The notes: generated by a model from the letters alone, not told the origin. DNA of 17,104 nt from Coemansia sp. RSA 922 (GCA_027577415.1 JANBQS010000478.1:1-17104), one strand, 5' to 3'. Shown: positions 6,498 through 15,343, counted from the stretch's first letter. Numbers and translations: made by a program.

Positions 6498-7298
6498 ATG
6501 AGAATTTCCAGCAACAACGGCCATAGTGACGATCCAGAGAACAACAGCAGCGCCGTGAACTCGACAGACCTGTGGCTATTTGGTCCGCGCCTATTTCAAG
6601 AGTTCTGGCTTGACCCAGCGAGCATACTTGACTTGCCACCGCTATTGCAACTGGTATTTCGCCCAGACATAGCCATGCATAGTAGATTCCGTAGTGGCGC
6701 AGCGGCTCCACCATACGCTCGTATTCTTGGTGGATTAGGTCTATTCGATCCGATCCCAGAGCTGCCGCCGATCGAGCGCGGCCCAAACAGAAACACATTC
6801 CCTGTAGTCTCCTATTCAGCAAGAGCCCCTGCGTCTCGGACATTTGTCGATCACTCGGACCGAGAGCCCAGTCTGACAGAGGTAATGGCTCGTGACGGCA
6901 GTCGCATTATCGACAGCGTTGGAGAGGCATTTGGCGAGACTGCTAGGTGGGCTGTCGGCAATATATTTGGACAGGTTAGGGATGCAATGGATTATATCGA
7001 ATCCAGAGTCCACCACGATGCACCCAGTGCAAGTACACTGTCAGAGAGAGCGCCAAATCCGATGACGTTTTACAAGGCCCTGAAGAGCGACATCATGTCA
7101 AACCTCGACGATTTGTTTCCAGAGCCTACTGATGAAGAGAGGGCATCCTGTCGTTCATACCAAATCTCCATGCGCACTATGCCTGATGGATCGGTTGAGA
7201 CACGTAAGACGGTGCACAACAACGATGGTACAGAGTGCACTACAGTGACACTACACCACTCGGATCCAGAAAAGGATGACACGGTCACTGTTCTTTAG
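6498..7298 (+). CDS. Protein with HAX1-like C-terminal motif
   Basis: This 266-residue protein is not one I can name with certainty. Its last 50 residues contain SYQISMRTMPDGSVETRKTV (220-239) followed by DGTECTTVTLHH (243-254). That matches the pattern near the C-terminus of animal HAX1 (PDG-x-V-E-x-R-R-T-V ... TTVT-x-H) and, more loosely, of myeloid leukaemia factors and the fungal mitochondrial protein Mpm1. The N-terminal half is rich in Pro, Leu and Phe (LFGPRLFQEFWLD at 27-39; LFDPIPELPP at 82-91). It lacks a clear membrane segment or a strongly basic presequence. Residues 145-170 (AFGETARWAVGNIFGQVRDA) could form an amphipathic helix. HAX1 is a mitochondrial partner of the AAA protein CLPB/Skd3; extending that role here is speculation. 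The start is the first ATG after the A17 tract. It converges on the uridine kinase gene 42 bp away. Confidence 0.75.
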   Translation: MRISSNNGHSDDPENNSSAVNSTDLWLFGPRLFQEFWLDPASILDLPPLLQLVFRPDIAMHSRFRSGAAAPPYARILGGLGLFDPIPELPPIERGPNRNTFPVVSYSARAPASRTFVDHSDREPSLTEVMARDGSRIIDSVGEAFGETARWAVGNIFGQVRDAMDYIESRVHHDAPSASTLSERAPNPMTFYKALKSDIMSNLDDLFPEPTDEERASCRSYQISMRTMPDGSVETRKTVHNNDGTECTTVTLHHSDPEKDDTVTVL

Positions 7299-7340
7299 CA
7301 ATATGGATATTATGTTTATAAAAAAAATATCAATAGCATA
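7299..7340. terminator. 42-bp shared 3' region of two convergent genes
   Basis: Two stop codons face each other across 42 AT-rich bases (including A8 at 7320-7327). Both transcripts must end here or run into each other's coding sequence. No canonical AATAAA is seen on either strand. Confidence 0.4.
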
Positions 7341-8759
7341 TTAGCACTCAGTGCCAAAATAGCGGTCACCAAATACACCGTATCCAGACTTGACCAGCAA
7401 GTCGTCCTTGCCAATGCGCGAGTCAAGCAGCGCTACGACCAGCCTCACTAGAGGGAAGGCGGTCTGGATGGCGTGAACGCCCTGCGGAGTGGCCAGCAAA
7501 GACACAAACACAATGCTGCCCTCAGAGACGCCGTGGTCGAGGCAAATGCGGATCGCCATCATGGCGTTGGCTCCAGAGACAATGGTTGGATCCATGAGCA
7601 AAACTTGGTGCTGCTCAATTGACGGCGGGAGCTTGGCATAGTGAAGCCTTGGTTCATGCGTGGCAGGGTCCCCGACAATCAAGATCTTGCCGTAGTGGGC
7701 TGTGCGCGCAACGCTGCGGAGTGCCTTCTCCATGACGCCGCCAGCGCGCAGGACCGTTACGCCGGTCATTTCCGCCTCCATCTCATAGCCCTCATAAGAC
7801 AGCCCGGTGGGAGTTTGGACGGTCTTCTTCATCAGCGGCAGCAAGCTCAATCCGTGCTCAATCACCAGGCGCGACAGGCGGTCCGAGTAGAAAATAAAGT
7901 CGTCGCGAGGCGTGGTACGATCGCACAAGATGGTCTGCATGGCGCGTACTTGGCTCGTCTGTGGCAGAGTGACTAGCGTGGGTGCGAGCCCGTCTTGGGC
8001 GCTGCTGCTGTCGTACTGGCCAACGAGCACAGGCCGCATAATGGTGGCGTTGTGCTCGTCGAGCTGGCGCTTAATGTGCTGAATCATCAAGTCAATTGCG
8101 ACTTGGTTATCCAGTCCACGAGGGATGATGACGTCGGCGTTGCTCATCGTCGGGCGCACGAATCCGTCGTAGGCGGGCTTGACGAAGCGGTCGTATTGCT
8201 GTAGTACGCCTATTGGATCACGCCCACGCTCAGCTACGTCGCGCTTAATGCGTCGAGCAAGACAGATGTCGCTGTCTGTGTCAACAAATATCTTGACGTC
8301 TATCATCTGAAGGATGGCCGGGTCGTAGAGAGCAAAGATGCCCTCAAAGATGATTACTGAAGCACCATACAGATACTGCGACTGGCTGCTGGGCGAATGG
8401 GTCGAAAAATCATACTGTGGAATGCGCACTGCCTTGCCTTGCTTCAGGTCTCTCAGGGCCCGCAATGCAGCATCAAAGTCGTAGCTTAAGGGATGGTCAA
8501 AGTCGTGGTTGTTTTCAAAGGCCCGCTTGGACTCCTCAGGCGTCAGGCGGCGGTAGAAGGAGTCCATGCTGAGGATGACCACCCACGGCACGTTCATGCT
8601 CTCAACAATCCGCCGAGCGACGCTAGTTTTGCCACTAGCGCTGCCGCCAGCGATGCCAACTACGTAGGCTGGGAGGTTTTTGCCGTCCGGAGCGTACCAC
8701 GGCGGCCGTCCAGCGCTCTTCAGCATCAACGTCGAGGTCTGCTGGCTCCGAGTTGCCAT
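7341..8759 (-). CDS. URK1: Uridine/cytidine kinase with C-terminal UPRT-like domain (Urk1/UCKL1 type)
   Basis: The 472-residue protein fuses a uridine kinase to a uracil phosphoribosyltransferase fold, as in yeast Urk1 and animal UCKL1. It should phosphorylate uridine and cytidine to UMP and CMP in pyrimidine salvage in the cytosol. The kinase part (about 30-235) has a Walker A, GGSASGKT (38-45), SMDSFYR (64-70), the NHDFDHP substrate motif (84-90), YDF (116-118) and RRIKRDVAERGRD (169-181). The UPRT part (about 262-472) has RAGGVMEKAL (338-347), DPTIVSGANAMMA (390-402) and the C-terminal GDRYFGT (464-470). The TG of the usual phosphoribosyl-diphosphate loop is SG here, so UPRT activity is uncertain. 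The frame is open to 8831 but without an earlier ATG; the ATG at 8759 has A at -3 and G at +4. Confidence 0.95.
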   Translation of the reverse strand: MATRSQQTSTLMLKSAGRPPWYAPDGKNLPAYVVGIAGGSASGKTSVARRIVESMNVPWVVILSMDSFYRRLTPEESKRAFENNHDFDHPLSYDFDAALRALRDLKQGKAVRIPQYDFSTHSPSSQSQYLYGASVIIFEGIFALYDPAILQMIDVKIFVDTDSDICLARRIKRDVAERGRDPIGVLQQYDRFVKPAYDGFVRPTMSNADVIIPRGLDNQVAIDLMIQHIKRQLDEHNATIMRPVLVGQYDSSSAQDGLAPTLVTLPQTSQVRAMQTILCDRTTPRDDFIFYSDRLSRLVIEHGLSLLPLMKKTVQTPTGLSYEGYEMEAEMTGVTVLRAGGVMEKALRSVARTAHYGKILIVGDPATHEPRLHYAKLPPSIEQHQVLLMDPTIVSGANAMMAIRICLDHGVSEGSIVFVSLLATPQGVHAIQTAFPLVRLVVALLDSRIGKDDLLVKSGYGVFGDRYFGTEC

Positions 8760-9067
8760 GTTTGCCGTACTGCTTTGAGAATTTGCACAAAAGGGTTGTA
8801 GAATTCGACTGCTTGCAAAGCTAAGAAACAAAATAGCGAGATTAAAAACTCAGTGAAGAGCCACAAGGGTAAGGGGGTCGTCTCTCGATCACACTTTGGC
8901 ATGCACAGGACGAGTGCATACATGCACACTGACACAACAACAGTGTCTCTCTCCTCTTTTGTTTATAGCATTCGCATTTTTACTACTTGTATAATTACTT
9001 GCTACCATTTCTCGACAACGACAACGCCGCTGCTGCTGCTAGAGCTGTCGAATTCGACGCTTGAAAA
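8760..9067. promoter_or_regulatory. 308-bp divergent promoter between URK1 and the sugar transporter
   Basis: The two start codons diverge, so both promoters lie here. A donor-like GGGTAAGG near 8867 and an acceptor-like TTTATAG ending near 8968 would allow a leader intron on the plus strand, but this is weak. No other gene is seen. Confidence 0.45.
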
Positions 9068-10741
9068 ATGGATAGCAGTGGCTCAACACGTAGTCACAGC
9101 CTGCCAAGGTCAACTACGGTCTCCGAGTTGGCACAGTATTTGGCCCTCACAATAGCGCTGGGCGGTCTGCAGTTTGTGTGGTCTGTAGAGACCGGGTTTG
9201 GATCGCTCTACTTGCTTTCGCTAGGGATGAAAAAGTCACACGTATCGCTCGTATGGCTGGCCGGGCCGTTGTCTGGTCTTATCACCCAGCCGCTGGTCGG
9301 CATCCTCAGCGACAACTGCTCGGCAAAGCTTGGCCGTCGGCGCCCCTACATTATTGGGTCGACTGTCGTCGTGGTTCTGTGCCTTATTATCATTGGGTGG
9401 ACACGCGAGCTGACTGGCAGCCGGCCGTTGCCGACGGTTTGGCTGGCGGTCATTGCGTTCTATGTCTTGGACTTTGCCATCAACTGTATACAGGCCAGCA
9501 TGCGCGCGCTTATTGTCGATTCGCTGCCTACATCACGACAGGACGCTGGCACAGCATGGGCATCGCGCATGATCGGCGCCGGCAACGTCGCTGGGTATTT
9601 GATGGGATTTCTGGACTTGGTACACCTGCTACCATTCCTTGGGTCAACTCATATGCAGGTTCTAACAAGTATTGCGTCACTTGCGCTGGTTGCTACAGTG
9701 TCAATTACCTGTTACTTTACAACAGAGACACCGCTCGCTCGATTGCCAACTCAGCTGAGGACCAGCGACAGCAGCAGTGGTAGCTTGCGTGCGCTTGGTG
9801 CAATATTCACGTCTATCCGTTCGTTGCCAAAGGCTATCAAAGGAGTGTGCCGAATCCAACTCTTTTCGTGGATCGGCTGGTTTCCCTTTCTCTTCTACGG
9901 CACCACATATGTAGCCCACCTCTACGCTGCCACACACACTGGCCTTGGCGGCGACGATAAAAATGCCGACTTGATAGAGAAGGGTACGCGTGCTGGCTCT
10001 CTGGCAATGTTTGCCTACGCGGTATCATCACTCGGATTTTCTGTTATCCTACCGCTATTTGCCTACTCTAGCGCCTCTCGCACGGCATTGCGCCAGCGTG
10101 GAGCCCGCACTGACACACTATCTGGTTTTGGCCGTATTCGCCAAGTGCTGCGCAAGGTGCGGCAAGTCGTGTCCATCAGCTTGAGCAAAATGTGGATGGT
10201 CTCGCTGGCTGTGTTTTCTATTGCTATGCTTCTAACGTTTGTAGTCTCCACTGTGCGTGGCGCAACTTGGCTTATTGCGGCCTGTGGGTTCTGCTGGGCA
10301 GTGACCATTTGGGTTCCGTTCTCTATTATTGGCGAGACTATCAGCGACTATAACTCTGCTGAGCGGTCTGTGCGCGATGAGAGCCGCGGTGACGGATACA
10401 TTCCTATAGATTCTGCAGATATCCCCATGGAGGAGCTTGCTACAGGAGGGCGAAGAAGTGATGGTTCCCAGCTAGAGCGCAATGACGTACTTCAACGGTC
10501 GTCGGATGCAGGCGGTTTGTCAGCTGGGACGATACTGGGAATCCACAACGTATTCATAGTCTTGCCTCAGTTTATAACGGCACTTGCGAGCAGCCTGATA
10601 TTTGCCTTCTTTGAGCATGCCAATGGCCCGGAGCCCGAAAACCCTGATAGACAACACGCACACGAAATCGCCTTAGTTTTGCGGTTAGGTGGGATATCGT
10701 CAGTCATTGCGGCCTACTACGCATGGAAACTGACGCATTGA
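9068..10741 (+). CDS. SLC45/Sut1-type sugar:proton symporter (MFS, GPH family)
   Basis: This 557-residue, 12-helix transporter belongs to the glycoside-pentoside-hexuronide/SLC45 group, which includes plant sucrose carriers and fission yeast Sut1 (an alpha-glucoside importer). Signatures are GGLQFVWSVE (32-41) in helix 1, GPLSGLITQPLVGILSD (66-82) in helix 2 and the loop RRRPYI (90-95) of the family's RxGRRRP motif. There are also RALIVD (146-151) in helix 4 and GIHNVFIVLPQF (491-502) in helix 11. A long polar loop lies at about 428-485 between late helices and another at 222-255. Likely role: proton-coupled uptake of sucrose, maltose or a related sugar at the plasma membrane; the substrate cannot be read from sequence. 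The ATG at 9068 has A at -3 and the length matches Sut1. It converges on LST8 50 bp away. Confidence 0.9.
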   Translation: MDSSGSTRSHSLPRSTTVSELAQYLALTIALGGLQFVWSVETGFGSLYLLSLGMKKSHVSLVWLAGPLSGLITQPLVGILSDNCSAKLGRRRPYIIGSTVVVVLCLIIIGWTRELTGSRPLPTVWLAVIAFYVLDFAINCIQASMRALIVDSLPTSRQDAGTAWASRMIGAGNVAGYLMGFLDLVHLLPFLGSTHMQVLTSIASLALVATVSITCYFTTETPLARLPTQLRTSDSSSGSLRALGAIFTSIRSLPKAIKGVCRIQLFSWIGWFPFLFYGTTYVAHLYAATHTGLGGDDKNADLIEKGTRAGSLAMFAYAVSSLGFSVILPLFAYSSASRTALRQRGARTDTLSGFGRIRQVLRKVRQVVSISLSKMWMVSLAVFSIAMLLTFVVSTVRGATWLIAACGFCWAVTIWVPFSIIGETISDYNSAERSVRDESRGDGYIPIDSADIPMEELATGGRRSDGSQLERNDVLQRSSDAGGLSAGTILGIHNVFIVLPQFITALASSLIFAFFEHANGPEPENPDRQHAHEIALVLRLGGISSVIAAYYAWKLTH

Positions 10742-10791
10742 GCCAGTGTGCAAACATATTTTTAGATATATATTAGCAAATACACGTTGGT
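10742..10791. terminator. 50-bp shared 3' region of convergent transporter and LST8
   Basis: The stop codons of two convergent genes are 50 bp apart. The gap is AT-rich with TTTTTAGATATATATTAG and has no canonical AATAAA on either strand; TA-rich efficiency elements may serve both directions. Confidence 0.4.
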
Positions 10792-11790
10792 TTACCCGGT
10801 CGCATCGTTGAGCGCAACACACACCAGTGCCTTCCCATGGCCTTTGAACTCACGGATGACCTGGCCGCTAGAGACATCCCAAAGCGCAGCCCGCATGTCT
10901 GACGATACAGTGACCAAGTAGCCCGAGTCGCTCGAAAATGCCGCGTCCCACACCCAGCGCTGGTGATAGACCAGACAGTGGACCAACTCGGCACCAGCCT
11001 GTACCACTTCCTCTCCGCTACCGTTGGGCGCTGGTATAACGCGCTCTGAGAGCTGCCAAAGCTTTGCAGTGCGGTCAGACGAGCATGTCGCCAAGTACAG
11101 TCCATTGGAGCTAAACAGGACGCGGGTGATTTTGTTGCCGTCGTGTGCGTCAAAGTTGATATATGGCTCCAGCTCAACGATGCGGCCGGTCTGCGGAGAC
11201 GAGTCAATGGTGAGGCGGTAAACAAACACTTGGCCGAGGTTGTTGCCAGCAACAACCAGCTGCCCGTTTGGAGACACTGCCACAGACCTGACCGCAACGT
11301 CTGGCTGTGGCATGGCCTGGCACAGAACCTCTTGGCGCTTCAGGCCCCACACGCGGACACGGCCCTTTTGGTCGCAAGAGATGATAAGCTCCTGGCGGCC
11401 GTCGGGGTGGATAGCCAGGTCGTTTACAATTGAGCCGTTGTCCAGCACGCGTTTACAGCTGCCGGCATAAATGTCCCACCATCGAATTGTCTTGTCTTCG
11501 CTGCTCGTCGCCAGATACTTGTAATCCTGTGTAAACTCTACGGCAGTGACGTTGGCCTTGTGGCCGTCGAGGTTGAGCACTGGCTGCTCGGACGTGCCAA
11601 AGACATCGTACAGGCTTACACGCGGATTGCCTGCTACAGCCAAGTAGTGCTTGTTGCTGGATAGAGCCATGCGGTTTATCTGAGACTCTGTGTAGGGAAT
11701 GGACCGAGTGCATGTGCTCTTCAATGCGTCCCACATACGAATAGTGTGGTCATATCCGGCGGTAACGAGGATAACAGGGGGTTCTTCCAT
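10792..11790 (-). CDS. LST8: Lst8, WD40 subunit of TOR complexes 1 and 2
   Basis: The 332-residue protein is a seven-bladed WD40 propeller matching Lst8/mLST8, which binds the TOR kinase domain in TORC1 and TORC2 and supports its activity. The N-terminus VILVTAGYDHTIRMWDA (6-22) is diagnostic. Blade ends are visible at about 20 (MWD), 61 (YD), 104 (WWD), 148 (VWG), 190 (VYR), 245 (LWQ) and 304 (LWD). Other family hallmarks are SSEDKTIRWWD (96-106), IHPDGRQELIISCDQ (127-141) and the C-terminal GHGKALVCVALND (317-329). A small insertion (252-268) separates blades six and seven; yeast Lst8 has 303 residues. The frame is open upstream to a TTG at 11862 (24 extra codons), but the first ATG is at 11790, with a weak context (C at -3). 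It is divergent from CIA2. Confidence 0.97.
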   Translation of the reverse strand: MEEPPVILVTAGYDHTIRMWDALKSTCTRSIPYTESQINRMALSSNKHYLAVAGNPRVSLYDVFGTSEQPVLNLDGHKANVTAVEFTQDYKYLATSSEDKTIRWWDIYAGSCKRVLDNGSIVNDLAIHPDGRQELIISCDQKGRVRVWGLKRQEVLCQAMPQPDVAVRSVAVSPNGQLVVAGNNLGQVFVYRLTIDSSPQTGRIVELEPYINFDAHDGNKITRVLFSSNGLYLATCSSDRTAKLWQLSERVIPAPNGSGEEVVQAGAELVHCLVYHQRWVWDAAFSSDSGYLVTVSSDMRAALWDVSSGQVIREFKGHGKALVCVALNDATG

Positions 11791-12013
11791 GAGAAAGAAT
11801 AGAAATGCAAATTGAATTTTTTTAAAACGATGTATAGAAATAAAACCAATTTGCTCTTCCAACTTTTATTCGTCATGGGTAGCAACGATGCTACTGGGGG
11901 ACTGTTGGTCATCTCCGTCTCCTTCCTTTGATCCCTTTTGTTCCGCAAAAAAATTATTTTCTCGCTTTTTTATTTTATTTTATATTTTTTGTACTCTAAC
12001 CTAGCCACGGACA
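11791..12013. promoter_or_regulatory. 223-bp divergent promoter between LST8 and CIA2
   Basis: Both start codons face outwards. The stretch just before CIA2 (about 11947-12000) is very T-rich with short A runs, and T7 (11816-11822) lies near LST8. These suit a nucleosome-depleted bidirectional promoter. No gene is seen. Confidence 0.45.
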
Positions 12014-12490
12014 ATGAACATCACACAAAAGATAAACGACGCACCTCTAGTGTACGAGGTAGTGGCAAAGGCGCGTGGAGTGCAGCTGAGCGACTTTGAC
12101 GACGGCATCGACGACCCGATAGACTCGGAGGAGGTGTACGAGCTTATCCGCAACATCAACGATCCCGAGCACCCGCTCACGCTCGAGCAATTGCACGTAA
12201 CCAACCGGGAGCACATTTACGTGGACGACGGCTCCAACCGAGTTCTCATTGAGTTTACGCCCACGATCCCGCACTGCTCCATGGCGACGCTAATCGGGCT
12301 ATGCATACGAGTGCGGCTGTTGCGGTCACTGCCTGAGCGGTTCAAGGTGGACATCAAGATTCGCGAGGGCACGCATCAGTCAGAGACACAGGTCAACAAG
12401 CAGCTCAACGACAAGGAGCGTGTGGCAGCGGCACTTGAGAACACATATCTCTTGGACGTTGTCAACCAGTGCTTGGCCACGGCCGTGTAA
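12014..12490 (+). CDS. CIA2: Cia2/MIP18-family cytosolic Fe-S assembly factor
   Basis: The 158-residue protein is the MIP18 (CIAO2B/FAM96B) type factor of the CIA targeting complex, which with Cia1 and Met18 hands Fe-S clusters to cytosolic and nuclear apoproteins such as DNA polymerases and helicases. Conserved blocks are [20 protein letters not shown] (36-55), the LEQLHV strand (57-62), [20 protein letters not shown] (81-100) with the conserved reactive Cys88, and [20 protein letters not shown] (121-140). The size equals that of human CIAO2B; the long acidic N-terminus of yeast Cia2 is absent. The ATG has A at -3. It shares a promoter region with LST8 and converges on EFR3, with stops 42 bp apart. 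Confidence 0.97.
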   Translation: MNITQKINDAPLVYEVVAKARGVQLSDFDDGIDDPIDSEEVYELIRNINDPEHPLTLEQLHVTNREHIYVDDGSNRVLIEFTPTIPHCSMATLIGLCIRVRLLRSLPERFKVDIKIREGTHQSETQVNKQLNDKERVAAALENTYLLDVVNQCLATAV

Positions 12491-12532
12491 AAAACATGTC
12501 CTATAGTAAAAATGAATATATATTTTCTAGTT
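12491..12532. terminator. 42-bp shared 3' region of convergent CIA2 and EFR3
   Basis: The stop codons of CIA2 and EFR3 face each other across 42 bp of AT-rich sequence including TATATATTTT. Neither strand shows a canonical AATAAA here, so at least one 3' UTR probably overlaps the neighbouring gene. Confidence 0.4.
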
Positions 12533-15343
12533 CTAGTCAAAGTGGCCAACTGCAGGAGTGCTAATGTTCGGACTGTTGCGCGTCTCCGCCCAGTTCCCAT
12601 TAGTAGGAACCAGCAACTCGGTATCTTCAATGGAGTCGAGCAAGTCGCAGACCTCGCTAGAGACTGGCTGTCCGTAGGCGTCTATTCTGCCTGTGGCGGC
12701 CATGGTTTGTGGTTGCTGGAGTTCAGAGGCTGGTTTCTCAAGCGAGTGGGCGCCGTGGCCATTGACACTGCAAGTGGTGGTGTCACTAGAGTGCATAGCT
12801 AGGCCGTCCCGCAGCGCTGCACGCAGTTGGCCAATGCCAATCTGAGGAGCAGTGGTAGAGTCGCGGCGTCCTTGGATCTCCCAGTCAACAGAGACTCGGG
12901 CCCGAGCGTGCTTGGTCTGATCGATCGCTTTTGGAGGACTGAGCACTCCAATGTCTCGGTCTCCAGCACTGCACAAGGCACGGTCAACAGAACTCGAATT
13001 TGCGTCCCAAAGCTTGGCGGCCACTTCGCTCCGAGAGGAGTACGCCTGGGACCCAAGTAAAGGTATCACAGCACTGCTGCTCAGCTTGTCGGCAAGTTGC
13101 TTGGCGTCTGCTGGTGACTCAGATCCCTGTAGATCTTTGGTATATACCAGTACTACACGAAGGTTGTTCAGACACACATCCTCAATCCCACTGTCCCAGC
13201 ATCCAACGCGCTTGGCCTCGTCGACAGACTCCCGAACATGGGCTTCGAGTCGGCTGTTTGCATGGGCCCTGGCGACATGAGACCAAACCATGGCCCAAAG
13301 TGTGACCCATGCTGCGTCGCAGTGCTCCGGCGAGCAGTCAGCGACAAGCGCAAGCGCATGTTGGACGCTGGCAGTACACGGAGGGCTCAGGAGCTCGCAC
13401 AGAATAGCTGCAGCTGCAGCATACCCAGCAGACCGATGAGGCAGCTCACGTCTGTGGCTGCGAGACAGGGATCCGCCCAGCTTTTGGCACAGAGGGACAT
13501 CCAGGCCCAGTCGCTGTGCGCTGACCCAAGTGCTTTCGGTGCTGCCTCGGTGGTTGTGCCGGAGGATGTCAATGATACAGTCGGCCGCCTGGGCGCTTAG
13601 GTCTGGGCGCTCATGTGTAATGAGCGTGAATAGCGATGCAAACACCTCTAATGGCAGGGTGCTAGTCTGCCGTAGGCCAAGTTTGCCTTCGTGGCTGTTG
13701 TTCAATACCATGGATAGCGCTTGCAAGAGCCAGAGCTGGCGCTCGCATCCTTGTTCGGAGTTTTCTGAGGCTGGCGTATCTAGTCGTAGTTGCGACACGA
13801 GGTACCCGGCCATATCAGCCAGTTGGTCGCTGTAGTACTGGTGCTTGGCCAGGCCGCCAATGGCCGCCAAGAGGTGGTAGTGGTCCGATACGGGCCCTGC
13901 CTGGTCCAGTGTTTTGCTTTGGGCTACGGAGGCAGTGTCTTCAAGCTCGGCTGTAGCGGAAGTCGCGGCCAGCGTAGATGCAAACAGCAAGTGGTCTGGC
14001 TTGAGGAGCGGTTCGTCCTGGACAAACTGCAGCAAGAAGGTGACTAGAACGCCCAGTGCTTCCATGACCGATATGCCGACCAGTATGTAGGGCTGGCAGA
14101 ACAAGTTCTCCAAAATGCGAATGATGCACGCCCGCCTGCTAGCGATCTTGGTACTGGATGCGCTTTTGGCCTTGTCTGCTGCGTGATCCTTGCTGTCATC
14201 GACTGAGGCATGCGATGAGAGCGTGCCATCGGCTAGAAGCGCCAGCGTCTCAACTATGACCATGTTTTGGTCCTGCGACTGCAGCTGCCCAATGACGCTG
14301 GTTACTACATGGACGCAAAGATCCACCGGCTGCCACTGCTGCACAGAGTCCAGGTATTTGAATATCTCGGCAACAATCGCACGCGAGTGCTGACCGTGCG
14401 ATCTGCGAACCAGCGTCTCTAGGCAGCGCCAAGCACAGCGGCCCAGCTGCTCGTCGTCAAGCTGCGCCTCTGCGTCCTGATTGATAGCGGGCATCGACGG
14501 CTCGTCACTCGCCGGTGCTGGGAACATTGAGGCGGGCGCACTGGCAATGCGGCTGAGTACAGCCTTGACAATGCGTGGCAATTCGTAGCAGCTGTCAGAT
14601 GCATATGTCGCCTGGCTTTCGGCAATTGCCTGGATCGCGCGCAGCCCAAAGTCGATATTCCTCGCAGTCACTTGCTGGCTGCTAAACGAGGTCTGTGCGT
14701 GTATAGCAAATGTTGTGATAAGCCTCGAGTACAGAGTGCTCAGGTCGTTGTCGATGGCCAATGTCAGGCCCGAGTGACAGCGGCAGAAAAGCGCAAACGT
14801 CTGCGTGGCCACCTCAGTAAACCCAATGTCGTCGGCAGAAAGAGCCACGTCGAGGGTGCCGAGCACATCCTTGGCAAAGAAATTTAAATCGCGGGCACAG
14901 GCTCCCAGCAGGGCGTCATAGATACGCAGAGCCACATAGACGTCTGGCCGGCGGCGGCGCTGCACGTCCTTTGCGGCGCGCTTCGACAAGTACGCGCCTA
15001 CTTTTGTGAGTTTGGCCGGCTTACTCTGCGCATAATACACCAGGTACGACAGCTCGTTGCTGTTGGGTACTGTCTCTGCTGACTTTTCCGGAGGAAAGCA
15101 GCGCTCAATCAGCGTAGCGTGCTTGACGTAGCGCCTAAGGAAAGGGTCAAACAAAATGCAGTCGGCGGGTGGATGAGATGATGTGGACAAGTACGGTTTG
15201 AAGCAGACCAAGCATGGGTAGAGCAGGCACCCAAGCACAGCACGGGCTATGCGTCTAGGGTCTGCTGTGTGCTGGTGCGTGCTGGGCGTCTGCGGCAGCG
15301 CCAAGCCCGAGGCAGAGCGCGCCTGGCTGGCCGGCTGGTGCAT
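12533..15343 (-). CDS. EFR3: Efr3, plasma-membrane scaffold for PI4-kinase
   Basis: The 936-residue protein matches Efr3 in its N-terminal third. Efr3 is a HEAT-like helical rod that anchors the Stt4/PI4KA-Ypp1/TTC7 complex at the plasma membrane for PI4P synthesis. Diagnostic segments are KHATLIERCFPP (74-85), NSNELSYLVYYAQSKPAKL (94-112), VGAYLSKRAAKDV (115-127) and the basic RRRRP (129-133), a likely acidic-lipid contact. Cysteines 39, 44 and 47 (GCLLYPCLVC) sit where animal EFR3 proteins are palmitoylated. The C-terminal two thirds are poorly conserved, with Ser/Ala-rich acidic linkers. Length exceeds yeast Efr3 (782) and human EFR3A (821). The ATG at 15343 opens this frame, but the first 30 residues are low-complexity, and a strong donor lies upstream (15463). 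The true N-terminus may therefore be spliced. It converges on CIA2. Confidence 0.92.
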   Translation of the reverse strand: MHQPASQARSASGLALPQTPSTHQHTADPRRIARAVLGCLLYPCLVCFKPYLSTSSHPPADCILFDPFLRRYVKHATLIERCFPPEKSAETVPNSNELSYLVYYAQSKPAKLTKVGAYLSKRAAKDVQRRRRPDVYVALRIYDALLGACARDLNFFAKDVLGTLDVALSADDIGFTEVATQTFALFCRCHSGLTLAIDNDLSTLYSRLITTFAIHAQTSFSSQQVTARNIDFGLRAIQAIAESQATYASDSCYELPRIVKAVLSRIASAPASMFPAPASDEPSMPAINQDAEAQLDDEQLGRCAWRCLETLVRRSHGQHSRAIVAEIFKYLDSVQQWQPVDLCVHVVTSVIGQLQSQDQNMVIVETLALLADGTLSSHASVDDSKDHAADKAKSASSTKIASRRACIIRILENLFCQPYILVGISVMEALGVLVTFLLQFVQDEPLLKPDHLLFASTLAATSATAELEDTASVAQSKTLDQAGPVSDHYHLLAAIGGLAKHQYYSDQLADMAGYLVSQLRLDTPASENSEQGCERQLWLLQALSMVLNNSHEGKLGLRQTSTLPLEVFASLFTLITHERPDLSAQAADCIIDILRHNHRGSTESTWVSAQRLGLDVPLCQKLGGSLSRSHRRELPHRSAGYAAAAAILCELLSPPCTASVQHALALVADCSPEHCDAAWVTLWAMVWSHVARAHANSRLEAHVRESVDEAKRVGCWDSGIEDVCLNNLRVVLVYTKDLQGSESPADAKQLADKLSSSAVIPLLGSQAYSSRSEVAAKLWDANSSSVDRALCSAGDRDIGVLSPPKAIDQTKHARARVSVDWEIQGRRDSTTAPQIGIGQLRAALRDGLAMHSSDTTTCSVNGHGAHSLEKPASELQQPQTMAATGRIDAYGQPVSSEVCDLLDSIEDTELLVPTNGNWAETRNSPNISTPAVGHFD

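Noticed and set aside
8760..8831. 24-codon N-terminal extension of URK1
   Set aside because: It would start at TTG; the first ATG at 8759 has a good context.
10773..11297. Minus-strand 174-codon frame overlapping LST8
   Set aside because: Out-of-frame shadow of the WD40 gene on the same strand; no known motif.
11791..11862. 24-codon N-terminal extension of LST8
   Set aside because: It starts at TTG and precedes the conserved Lst8 N-terminus; the ATG at 11790 is preferred.
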